In this document: positions 53,717 to 63,545 of the stretch, piece by piece | How the letters are laid out: every line of letters starts with the position of its first letter | Numbering within the stretch: the stretch's first letter is position 1 | NCBI GenBank assembly: GCA_905147135.1 | Contig: LR990056.1 | Coordinates: forward strand, 15,696,001 to 15,760,000 | Length of the DNA stretch: 64,000 nucleotides | Source of the DNA: Blastobasis lacticolella | Taxonomy: Eukaryota > Arthropoda > Insecta > Lepidoptera > Blastobasidae | Direction: 5' to 3' | Translations under genes and position numbers: made by a program | The notes under the pieces: generated by a model | Databases searched by the model: none | What the model saw: only the letters and a program-made list of their open reading frames with translations | Told to the model about the DNA's origin: nothing

Positions 53717-53852
53717 TACTTTAAAGAGATGTGGTGCTTGCAAGGTGTGACAATCTCCTTTGTTGTACATGACATACACTCATCGGGTCTTACAACGCGC
53801 CGCCATTTCGTAGCGATCGGACATATTTATCCTCGATGAAAAATATTTTAAA

Positions 53853-53933
53853 ATGCCGTCATGTGTAGTGAAATCGTGTAAAAGTTACTGGAAAAAATGT
53901 AACAAGGCAGGAGGAATTACCTACAACGCATAA
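53853..53933 (+). pseudogene. THAP domain, N-terminal half (P transposase remnant)
   Basis: An ATG opens 26 codons, MPSCVVKSCKSYWKKCNKAG and six more, then TAA. It contains the first two zinc ligands of a THAP domain (C4 and C9, in a C-x4-C arrangement) and ends where a THAP domain would continue with the conserved Phe-Pro. The continuation sits about 340 bp downstream at 54277, so an intron is likely. A GT lies directly after the TAA, but splicing there would keep the stop and does not restore phase. The donor therefore looks decayed. The start lies 167 bp inside the left end of the P element. Confidence 0.72.
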
Positions 53934-54276
53934 GTAATTATGATTCGGGCTACTTTTTTTTATTAATGTTTTATTTACTTTGGTGCAAATTTCTAACAAA
54001 AGTACAACGATGTGACTACCTGTTTTTCGGGAAAATTCCCATAAAGTGGGGAATTCTTTATTAAATTTTTGTGACTCAGATCAGCTTCCGAATTTTTATT
54101 ACCTATCGTATCTGAAAAGAACTTGAATGATTGTAATTATAGTCTACCCTACGTACTGCTATGATGTAAGCATAGTAGTCCGATTTTATAATTAAATAAT
54201 ATAACACCGCTTTCTGCGGAGCCTTTATTATTTTCGATCCCGATTTTATTTTAACCGGGTTATATTATTTTAATAG

Positions 54277-54445
54277 GTTTCCTAGTAATAAAAACCGTAA
54301 AGACGATTGGATTCTAATTATACGAAACTGTAGAAGAGAAACCAATTGGAACCCATCATCTGCGAGTACCGTGTGCAGTGCACATTTTGATGACGTGGAT
54401 TTATTAACAACCGCGAAGGGGCTACGATGCTTGGTTGGTAACTGA
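54277..54445 (+). pseudogene. THAP domain, C-terminal half (P transposase remnant)
   Basis: After a plausible acceptor AG at 54275-54276, the frame reads FPSNKNRKDDWILIIRN and later STVCSAHFDDVDLL, then stops at 54443-54445. The FP motif, the Trp and the C-x2-H pair (CSAHF) are the C-terminal hallmarks of THAP domains. A possible donor GTAACT lies at 54438. Downstream the element switches to minisatellite DNA, so the catalytic region of the transposase is missing. It reads as a broken fragment of the same gene as 53853-53933. Confidence 0.75.
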
Positions 54446-54510
54446 ATAGCTATTTTGTTTTTTATAATTTGATGTATTTGTACCCGCCTCGAAAAGCAGA
54501 ATAAGAAAAT

Positions 54511-55069
54511 AGGGCAGGATAGGGGTACGGCAGGGGTACGACAAGGCTAAGGTAGGGGTACGGGTGGGAAACGGCAGGCGTACGGCAGGGCTATGGGAGA
54601 GCACGGCAGAATTACGGTAGACCTAGGGGAGAGTTGCGAGAGGGGTACGGCACGGATTATGGGAGCACGATAAGGTGGGGGTACGGGAGGGAAACGGCAG
54701 GGTTACGGGAGGGGTACAGCAGGCATACGGTAGGGATACGGAAGGGGTACGGGAAGGTGACGTGAGAGGTATGGCAGGGCTGCGGGAGGGATACGGCAGG
54801 GGTACGGGAGGGGTACGGCAGGCATACGGTAGGGATACGGGAGGGGTACGGGAAGGTGACAAGAGAGGTACGGGAAGGTGACGTGAGAGGTATGGCAGGG
54901 CTGCGGGAGGGATACGGCAGGGGTACGGGAGGGGTACGGCAGGCATACGGTAGGGATACGGGAGGGGTACGGGAAGGTGACAAGAGAGGTACGGGAAGGT
55001 GACAGGAGAGGTATGGGAGGGGTACGGGAAGGTTACGGGAGGCATACGGTACGGGAGGGTTACGAGAAC
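54511..55069 (+). repeat. G-rich minisatellite, 11-bp unit with 121-bp higher-order repeat
   Basis: The array is built on a unit close to GGGGTACGGNA. Between about 54754 and 54995 it is regular: eleven variant 11-bp units make a 121-bp block that then repeats. For example, GGGAAGGTGACGTGAG occurs at 54751 and again at 54872. The outer parts are less regular. Because 11 is not a multiple of 3 and the unit is almost stop-free, long Pro/Tyr/Ser-rich frames of about 151 codons open on the minus strand in two frames. I treat these as by-products, not genes. The whole array lies inside the P element. Confidence 0.93.
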
Positions 55070-55387
55070 AAATCGCACCGGACAGCTGTCTGTTATTTAT
55101 TTTTAATAACACTGCCAGAAATGCGCAATATTGAAAATATGATCAAACTTTATTTGTATGGAGCGTACTCGGGGAGACTCCTCTTATCAAAATATTTCAT
55201 TACTTAAGAATTTTTAAATAAATAATTTCAATCACAAATTAATAATTTTTATTTATTAATTATTGTAAAGTTGTATTGCTAACATAATACATAAAGAGGG
55301 CAAAATGGATAATGTATATGGCAACCCTAAAATTACGCAGACATATAAAATGGCGGCCATTTCTATGCTTCCCTCATGACTTAAGAC

Positions 55388-55418
55388 ACATGGATTCTGT
55401 TTTTGTTTCATTTCTGTG
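55388..55418 (-). repeat. right terminal inverted repeat of the P element
   Basis: This is the 31-bp perfect inverted copy of the left end. It is followed at 55419-55426 by the second AAGTTAGG target copy. Confidence 0.95.
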
Positions 55419-55426
55419 AAGTTAGG

Positions 55427-58381
55427 ATTGCTTTGGTTCTGACACGAATAAAGTTATTCGGTCTGTGATGCCAAATGTTTCTATAAATTATAAAAGTGTC
55501 CTAAATTACACGTATTGTTTGAAGTATCTGTCTATCTGTGAGTACAATAGGTAAGTTTAAATAGAAAAAGACAAAAGTCCGCCCGTCCGTATGCGTCCTT
55601 AGACAATGAAAAAAGTAGAGCTAAGAACGATAACGATAATTATAATCCACAGAATAAGAATATTGATTCTTGTTTAGATTTCTATAAAGAATACGTTAAA
55701 TAATTCTTTCTATACCTATGTTTATACTTCCGTGGATAATACCCATTGTGGTTGGGCTCTACTTTTCCCTTTTTCTATTAAAACGTACTTTAATGGACGT
55801 TTTATGGACGGACATTTCAAACTTTTTGAAAAAAAGTTGCGACAAGCGCATTAGCTCAATCCGGTGAACTTCCGAAAGAGGTCACTGACAAAATCTAGTT
55901 TAACTGACGCAGTTATGTCCCAAAGTGACCACCACCAGAAAAAAGAACACAACCCAACCAGACACTCCGAAACGCATCAACGCTGTTCGCAACAAAACGC
56001 AGTGTTTACAAAACACCCAGCCAATGCAGTAACTGAATGCAGCACGCAAACGAATAGAAAATTAGCTAGTGCCGTCTAAGATTATGCTAATGAACGCACC
56101 CTCCCTGCCGGGTAGTTTTCGAACGTACACTTCTGATATGCCATTTTGGTGCGCTTAGGTGGAATGGGAATGTGCTTCTAATGATTGTACTGGCTGGTTT
56201 GGTTTGATAGAAAAAGAACGATTTGATTTTTACTTGAGTTGAGAGAAGACTTGAGGTGACAACTGGTGAGGCTAAGTTTTAATTATGTATAGTTTGGTGT
56301 TAGAAATAAAAGGCTTTGTTGGATTAGTACTTATGAACTTGAGAATTATATCAGTGATTAGGAATACCAGGATAATAAGACTTAGTCCTTATGGATAGCG
56401 TAAGAAGTTTTGTTAAGTAGTTACTGGATTTACCTACATACTTATTTTCTTTGTTCCAAAGACACTTTCTTAAAACCATCGGGTTGTACGCCTCGGTTTC
56501 TTAGAAATAGGGAACCTCAAACTAAGTTGGTAAATTTAGTAAAGCACTCAATTACATTACTATTCATAAACATAGCTACATTTAGAATGGAGAGCTTCGA
56601 AGAAATTTTAAGTGCCTCTTTTCCACCCACATTAAGGTCTAAGGAGGCTGGTCTCCCGAGATCCCGCCTAATAGCCACAAATCGATGCTCCAGAACAGCT
56701 ATTAAAATGTTCCACACAACCTTCGCAAGCCAAAGATTAAGGTAATAAGCTTGGATTATTCTTATATGTCTCGGGGAACTTGCCCATAACCCTCTCCTCT
56801 AAAAGCTATTCCTCCCCTCCCGCAATTAGTTCCTTAACAGACCCCTGCGGGGGAGCCGGCCCAGGCTCAGAGCTCAAGACATTCTGGCGGAATAGTACCT
56901 AATAACCATCAATGATCGGTACGATTGTGAAAAATATCATTAAAAAACCATCAGCGACGCTGATGATTCGACTGTTCCACGGATCGTGCGGCCCGCCATC
57001 AACCACAATCGATTCCGTTGCTTTTTTATTTATTTATTTTTATTATTAAATGATCGAGATACGACGTCGTGAGGTCCATTCGTTTAGTCGCGGTTTTTGA
57101 TTATGCCGATTCGTAACGGCTACCGCGGTTCGCGCGTTTTTGTTCTTCTAATTTCAAATTTCTAGACGAAGCGGAAGGGGCCCCGTTTTTCGAATGACAA
57201 TGGAACGGTGTTGGTTTAAATGGAAATGCAACTGCCGATCGGGCTCGACGATCGATAGTGCACGCCCACAATAGACGAAAGGGGAGGGGCGCAAATCGAA
57301 TTAGTGCGGTCGATGCATCGATTATCTCCGAAAAGTATCGGCAAAAAACACGATTAGCCCCGAAAACCATCGACAGCCGAAAAAAGGCAAGCCGACGGTT
57401 AATGGAGCTTTTTGTTCCGAATACGAAGATTTGAATTCGTAATTTCAACCGCAAGGCGTTCGAATCATTTGTCAGTGACAATTTTTTGGTTGCAATCGAT
57501 TTTTAAATACAGGTTAAGACTTTTTGCATCGCCGCGTTCAAATTCCAGATTTCGGTGGGACGTTAAGTGCTTTTTGCTCGCTAATAAGATAATTGCTGTC
57601 TAAAAAGCCTGAAAATACTTGCGCACTGGCGTCTGGGGGGCAAACGTGTAGTTTATTTTGGTCTGTCCATTCGTCCTTGCTGTCCCTCGACCCATTGACA
57701 CGCGCATGGGAAAGCTCGCGGCTTTTTGCTGAACGGGACACATATTTGGGACGTCAAGGCTGTGGGAACCGATTGCATTCCTCCTTAGTAGGGAAATGCG
57801 ATCTTTTTACGAACCCTCCAGCCGATACGATCGAATGGATGCAGTCGATTAATTACGAGCTTCGAAATTCGAATGTCTTCTGTCGCCGTGACGTTCCTGG
57901 CCGCTAATTAACGGAGTTCGAAATTTAATTTAAAAAGTTAACTCCAAGTTTATTCGTTTTAATTTTACCTTTGAGGATTATGGAGCACTATAATTTCGAG
58001 ACGATCCGATGACAGGTTCTAGAGCCGTTCGTTATTTTATTCGCATAATTCTTTGCAATGGCCGAGAGTTGATTAAAAAGCGCATCTATCGGTGACTCCA
58101 TTACCTCTGTCGTTATTCTATTACGTTGGATAATAAAACGCGAGGCTCGCCGTCCGATATATCGACTCGCCAGATTTTATAGTGGCTAATTGTTAGCTTT
58201 GTTTTGAGGCCGCCTTTGCGGGACGTAAGTATAGTTTTAAAGGTGGCCTTCGCTCGAGATGGGTGGCTTGGCTAATGGTGCGTTTATGACTGTTGGTTTT
58301 GATCGGCACCGATTATGTGGAAGTTGGGAGCGTCGAGGAGGTCGATCGCCTTACTGCGGGTACGGTGACGGCAATACTTCA
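55427..58381. other. intron 1 sequence, no gene seen
   Basis: Unique-looking DNA between the P element and the Helitron, with several ATCGAT motifs around 57.0-57.5 kb. Frames at 56410-56745 (+), 57101-57481 (-) and 57593-57907 (+) match nothing I know. Confidence 0.55.
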
Positions 58382-58581
58382 TCTATATCTATCTATATGT
58401 AGTATAAATAAAAGCACATGCCGCGTGTGTCTAGTCAGTATTTCCGCTAACTCAGCCTAAACCACGCAACGGATTTTGATCCGGTGTTCTCCATCACTTA
58501 GAGAATTTCTTCCGGAAACACATGCATATTATAGTAAAGAAATGCTGAGGAAACCCGTGCGAAGACGGGGCGGGTCGCTAG
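58382..58581 (+). mobile_element. short non-autonomous Helitron
   Basis: It starts in TCTATATCTATCTATATG and ends CCCGTGCGAAGACGGG, CGGGTCGCTAG, followed by T. The 3' hairpin close to a terminal CTAG|T is the Helitron hallmark, and 'GTGCGAAGCCGGGGCGGGTCGCTAGT' endings are typical of lepidopteran Helitrons. The length is about 200 bp with no coding region. The 5' boundary is approximate. Confidence 0.65.
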
Positions 58582-59553
58582 TAAATCATTTTATCTTATC
58601 CAACTCCTATTATTTGTATGACGCTGAACTTAAATTCGACAAAAACTGGCACTTTATTGTATTACCCTAGAAATATTCAAATTTAGATTCTCACAAATGA
58701 AATTAAAGTAGAAATATCGACCCCGAAACGCCGCATTCGTGCCACGGGACCAACGCTTTAAACTTGAAATTAAACGTAGGTACTCTAATCGATAAACTGC
58801 AATTCAAGGCACGGCATATGTAAATTTTGATGCAAATACGTTTAATCAATGTACCTTTGAGTTTGCTCGCAGAATTAAACAATACTATCGGGGTACATTC
58901 AAATGTTTGTATCTGTGGGACGAATCGCTAGCAGTTCCTTGAGCGGATGAATATTTATTTCGAATTGCGAATTGCGAACCTTAATACCTTCCATTGTTCA
59001 TATTTTATCGCTTTCCTATCCAGCCAGATATATTTCTTTCTTGAATTTCGAACCTATTGAAATTTAAATGTTGACGCGTTTCACAAACATTCGGAATTGG
59101 AATGTTTTTCCTTTTTCTTTTTCAGCCTGCGAACCTGCCAGGATTACTTTATTAAATAACGGTTATGCGGATGGGAAAACAATAAAGCGACAATAAAGCA
59201 AACAGATGGGCGAGCTTAATGCCATGTGTCGTGTTCATTGCGCGGGAAGTACTAGCTTGGCTGCCACAAGAGCTATTCGCCACGAGCAATCAGCAATAGT
59301 AATTGACTTAGCATCCGCACGGTGACATGACTAAATCAATGTCACAGATCACAGATCATTACACACGTTAATACCAATGGAATAGTGACGCTGAGTGGCT
59401 AATTTCTAGCTGTCAGGGCTCGAGTTTGAAAATGCAGAGCGCATATCTAGTGTCTACCTACAATATATGGCTGCATAAATGACGTTAAATATTATCGTTC
59501 ATGGTTGCGATGTCATTTTGTAATGTACAGTTATATTTCCTTGGAAAGTGGCC

Positions 59554-59740
59554 CTTGCGAGATCGATAACAAAAGCTAAGCAACGCAAGACTCCCGGTTG
59601 GGTGACCGTTCAACGCTTTGAAGCTAGTCGAATTTTGGCACTGAAACGAGCTGGATACTTCCACCGTTGGGGAAACGCTGATGATGATGAGGATGATCCA
59701 TTGGGAGCATGATACTAGTCTCGGGAGCGGATTGGCGGAT
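59554..59740 (+). mobile_element. 5S-rRNA-like SINE, copy 2
   Basis: AAAAGCTAAGCAACGC and GGTTGGGTGACCGTTCAACG resemble the 5S rRNA internal promoter. TTTTGGCACTGAAACGAGCT and CTAGTCTCGGGAGCGGATTG follow, the same module order as copy 1 with a GAT-rich stretch near 59680. Confidence 0.6.
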
Positions 59741-60206
59741 ATATATTATTCTTTATTTATCATTTTCATGATTGCGCTTCCTGCATGGTTGTGAAGTTAA
59801 TTCATGTTAAAATAATAACTAAAACAATCTTATTACTAGACAAGAAATCGTTAAAAAGGAAACAAAACATCGATTTCTCAGTACCGATTCAGTTTCCAAA
59901 GGAGATTGCCAATCGATACCGTAACTTCCTGCAACAGTTACAGATCACCTATGGGTGTTGCAAGCAGAACAATGAGATTTGGCGCGATTAGCTTGGTTCC
60001 ATCGGATATTAACATATGAAACAATGGTGGCCATAATCGACGCTGATTGTGCAGGGTTGCCAGAGAATTGTTGAGCTGTATTGGTTGGAGAAATTAACGA
60101 AATGTTAGACAATCGTTTTTTGGACTATAAGGAGATAACAATGAGTTTATTGGACTATAAGGAGACTTGTTGAACAGTTTAGGGCCCTATGACGGTATTA
60201 AATATA

Positions 60207-60290
60207 TCATAATCATCATTATATCAGCCGAAAGACGCCCATTGCTGGGCATCAGCCTGCCCCAGAGATCTCCACAAAGTCCGCTAATGT
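60207..60290. mobile_element. lepidopteran LINE/SINE fragment
   Basis: ATCATAATCATCATTATATC then AGCCGAAAGACGCCCATTGC and TGGGCATCAGCCTGCCCC, AGAGATCTCCACAAAG. This ATCATC plus 'AGCCGAAGACG(T/C)CCA(C/T)TGCTGG' block is very common in lepidopteran genomes. Confidence 0.68.
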
Positions 60291-61478
60291 TGGCAAGAGA
60301 GGATGGGGAGGGGAAAAGGGTATATATACTCTCCTGGCCGTGTTCCCTGCTGAAAACTCGTGGAGGTAAGTGGTATTAAATAGAAGAGAAAGAGTAGAGT
60401 TGGAGAAAGACGTAGAGTAGGAAAAGAAGCATGGCTGAGCCAAGCAACGAATTAGAGTAGGAGCTGAATTCGTTGCAAACTTTTTAGAGGTTATACAACC
60501 ACCTTTTCTTAAACCTACACAACATAATTATCGGAATATTAGTAACATTACGATATGTCGTGTTTGATAAGTAGGAGTTACACATTAAAGTGTATTTTTT
60601 CTTTACCTAAAATATCTCTGTTATTTTTGTTTTGTTGTGCCGCGCGTCTGAGTGCAATACATTTTACTTTACATTGATTTGTATAGCTTACGAAACCCAT
60701 TTAAAATTACCCAATAGATTCCCTCCACAACGAAACAGTTGCACCGCTAGACAATTCCGCGACGCACCTGTGTTTAACCCTTTGAGCCGATCAGACATTA
60801 GCATCCGGAACAATAGTTAGTTAGACAATAGATATAATTGTTTCGGCGAGCCCGAGATCGGTTCTGACTCCGACCCCTGGGTTACATTATTACTCGCAGG
60901 TTAATAGCGGATATAATGTGGAACTATTAATTGATTTTGTTGCTGTATTGTGTTTTGATTATCTACAGGGCTGTTAGTGTTATCTCTGGCCGGCCGGGCC
61001 CGCCGCCGCAGGCAGTTGATTTAGACAGATTCGATTTGATGGCGTCTGAAATTAGTTTTCGGGCTGTGTTGGTTTTGGACGCATTTTTGGGGTTCCTGTA
61101 ATTGGGTTTGGTTTCAGGTGTTTACTTGCTTCGAGTAAGTAAGGGTCTACGGCAGTGTGGCCACTACCGTGCTCACTGACTCTGATCTTCACTGACCCTG
61201 GTCTTCACTGACTGCAATATTAGTATTCACCGGGTTTCTTACTGCGAACTTAGTAGGTTTTCATCTTGGCCGTCGCCTCCTAAACCTCGTCGCCACGGAC
61301 ATGGCCTCAGTGTAACTGTGTCCAAATATCTAGTAAACCAAGGTACGCTGTAAGAAACCCGTGAATACTTTTAAAATGTTTAATAATGACTACGTTAGTG
61401 AGCGAACATATTCTGCAATGCCTTTGAGAATTTGAAATGTATAGAAATGAAACGCTTTATTGTGCACCGATACCATAC
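60291..61478. other. 5' end of intron 1, no gene seen
   Basis: The first 1.2 kb of the intron after exon 1. Apart from the adjoining repeat at 60207 nothing is recognised. Confidence 0.55.
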
Positions 61479-61601
61479 CTGTTGCCAGAACTGCGCAAGT
61501 AGATATATCCTCTCCTTCTTGAAGAGCCAGTCCATCGAGTGCATAGCTTGCACCTCCGCCTCGGGTGCGGCGGGCAGGCTGGCCGCGCCCGTCGGGTGCA
61601 T
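61479..61601 (-). CDS. ct: cut (ct) homeobox protein, first coding exon
   Basis: This is the N-terminus of Cut/CUX, a nuclear transcription factor with three Cut repeats and a homeodomain that sets sensory-organ, wing-margin and other cell identities. The exon has 41 codons read right to left. ATG is at 61601-61599 and the donor after CAG is GTATGG (intron begins 61478). Residues 23-41 are MDWLFKKERIYLLAQFWQQ, which closely matches the fly N-terminal segment I know (DWFFKKEQIYLLAQFWQQ). I chose the first ATG because it leaves 22 residues before the MDW motif, close to the fly protein, and because the frame is stopped upstream by TGA at 61694-61692. Met20 and Met23 are alternative starts. The exon ends in phase 0, matching exon 2. 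The first 18 codons are GC-rich and Ala/Pro-rich. This may be one of several alternative first exons, since CUX genes elsewhere use other N-termini. Confidence 0.93.
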
Positions 61602-62744
61602 CCGGACTTCCGCCCTGCTACCACCCTCGGCGCATACTGGACCCCATCCCACACTTGAAAGCTTCCAGAACGGAACAGCACATTTTAAAATTCAAAATTT
61701 GCAACTAGAGATTTTCTTCTTTCTCTTGCCAGCCAGTATCTCGGATCGATTCGTTCGCGCCGATCGCGTGTCAATGGTAGCCTTTTGTTTTTTTCTGTGC
61801 AGCCAGCGTTCCTTATTGTGTTGTGTGCCCCTTCGACCTGCAACGGAGGAAAAGAAAGCGTATTGAAAGGGGAAGTTTTTCCATCGATTCCCATTGTGGA
61901 GCAGACAATCGGGCAGTGTTCGTGCCGAAACTAATTTGGTTACGGCGGCCGATGCTCAGCGCCGATAGCTCGGCCGGGAAAAAGAAAATTGACAGGTTCG
62001 TGGAAAAGAACAGCGGTGTGCCGTCGGATACGTGTGCCTAACGAATTACGGTTGCTAACAAAATGTTGCCTGTCGATTCGGGTCTGCTCCGACTCGGCTC
62101 TCCGGTCACGTGATACAGTTGTTAGCTGGCAGTTGGCTCGGGAGCTTCGGCCGCTTTTTCTGCTCTTTTCCTTCAGATATTGATCCGAGTATTCAAAGTC
62201 TATTAAGGTCTTAAAAGTGGCTTTTCCAAGACTTATTGATTAGGTCTTAGAACTTGAGTCAACACTTTGATCGGCAATCGTATCTATCTCACGCATTAAT
62301 CGCACCCGCCACCCCCAGCACAACCCCAGCAACACCTAAAAAGTAACTTATCGCCACCCAAAACAAAGAGCTATAAACTGCGGCTTGTAAATTTTGAATT
62401 GTGGTCCAAGTGTTGAGGGGTCGGTTTCGAGTACGAGTAGTAACGAGCACTTCGTACCTTCGACCAACGAGGTTATTGTCTAACTCTGTTAGCAACTGAA
62501 TTTGACAATAGATAATTCTACACTAGGTACGTCATGTACGTTGACCACTGGCTCTAGCGTCTACCAAAATATAGTGGTGTAAGATTATTTTATGTCAAAT
62601 TCAGTTGTCCACTGAGATAGCCAATAGCATGAATAACTTATACTCCTAAAATCTACCAATCCTACATAAATAGCAATGACACATTGTAATAATTTGTCTA
62701 TCATCTACTTATTCCAAATACCAATACCCAGCTATACCCAGCAA

Positions 62745-62842
62745 AAATCGCTTTAAGCGATGAGGCCGCCTGTTGCTTCTCCTGCTGTTAAGTACCTGTA
62801 TTCTTTTAAATGTGCAATAAAGCGTTATTCATTCATTCAATA
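62745..62842 (+). mobile_element. RTE-like LINE 3' end
   Basis: ATCGCTTTAAGCGATGAGGC, CGCCTGTTGCT and GTGCAATAAAGCGTTATTCA followed by a short (ATTC)n tail. Same family as 50081-50195, located upstream of the cut start. Confidence 0.7.
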
Positions 62843-63469
62843 CCCAATCCAATTCCCAGGAAACCTCACCCCTACCCTTAAAAGTCTATCTCTCATCCAA
62901 TAACCTAGAAATCTCCACCAAAAACTCTCAGAATCCACATCCAATTTTGAATAGAAAGAACTTGGAATTCCCTTGGTTGGGATCAACGCAAAATCCATAT
63001 CCAATTTTGAACTTAGAATGCCGTTGGGGTCAACGCAAACCCGCTGGCTCTCACCCCTCGCGGTCAAGAAGGCGGGGTCCTGCTGACTTAGTGGCGTGTC
63101 AATCAATAAACATGATAAGTGCGGTTCGTGCTGTGCGCGATATGCAAACGGATTACACTACACCGCACGGCAAGTCGCCGTTCGCTACGATCGTGGATGT
63201 CGCGGACGCGCTGACGGTAATTAGCTACGGTGTGAGTGGTGGCCGGTTTTGACAGTTGAGGGTATTACGAGATCCGCGGAATATTTTGTTTGGGACTAAA
63301 AACTACCTTCAATTTCTTTGGTACAGGTACGAGGAGGAGACAGATGTGGCGCCAGCTAAAGGTATCATTTTTCATACTAAAAGTTTGTAAGTACAGACAG
63401 AGAGCAAAGGAGTCTTCCACAATGACAAAAATAAACTTGGAACTCTAAATAACCAAGCAAATAAAAAAC

Positions 63470-63545
63470 AAAGATGACACGAAGAATCGAACTCCACGCT
63501 TTGTACAACAGCGGGCGCATCCATTGCTATTCATGTGGCGTCCAC
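63470..63545 (-). mobile_element. tRNA-like SINE fragment
   Basis: On the minus strand ATGAATAGCAATGGATGCGC is A-box-like and GTGGAGTTCGATTCTTCGTG is B-box-like, with TTGTACAAAGCG between them. No full cloverleaf is formed. It lies about 1.9 kb upstream of the cut start. Confidence 0.45.

Larger units (their letters stand above)
53686..55418 (+). mobile_element. non-autonomous P element (1,733 bp)
   Basis: The two ends are perfect 31-bp inverted repeats starting CACAGAAATG (53686-53716 and 55388-55418). They are flanked by an exact 8-bp duplication, AAGTTAGG, at 53678-53685 and 55419-55426. A 31-bp inverted repeat starting with CA and an 8-bp target duplication are hallmarks of the P superfamily. 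Inside, 53853-53933 and 54277-54445 encode two halves of a THAP DNA-binding domain, the N-terminal domain of P transposase. The catalytic part of the transposase is absent and a G-rich minisatellite occupies 54511-55069. The element is oriented opposite to ct and lies deep in intron 1. Perfect ends and target duplication suggest a fairly recent insertion, presumably moved by a transposase encoded elsewhere. Confidence 0.92.
5178..61478 (-). other. ct: cut intron 1 (56.3 kb)
   Basis: This intron runs from the GTATGG donor at 61478 down to the CAG acceptor at 5178, and both flanking exons are phase 0. I saw no other exon with homology to Cut or to any other host gene inside it. It holds scattered transposable elements, listed separately, in unique AT-rich DNA. 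In flies the ct locus has very large regulatory introns and upstream DNA, so enhancers are expected here, but none can be delimited from sequence alone. Confidence 0.88.

Noticed and set aside
54623..55112. Two 151-codon Pro/Tyr/Ser-rich reading frames on the minus strand
   Set aside because: They are produced by the nearly stop-free 11-bp minisatellite and open in two frames at once, which is a sign of repeat DNA rather than a protein.
27426..57765. Su(H)-like TGTGGGAA words near 27428, 40744 and 57760 as Notch-response sites
   Set aside because: Cut is a Notch target in flies, but this number is within chance expectation for 64 kb.
62289..62495. Frame with a hydrophobic C-terminus upstream of cut
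   Set aside because: Too short, no known family, and positioned in the likely upstream or 5' UTR region.
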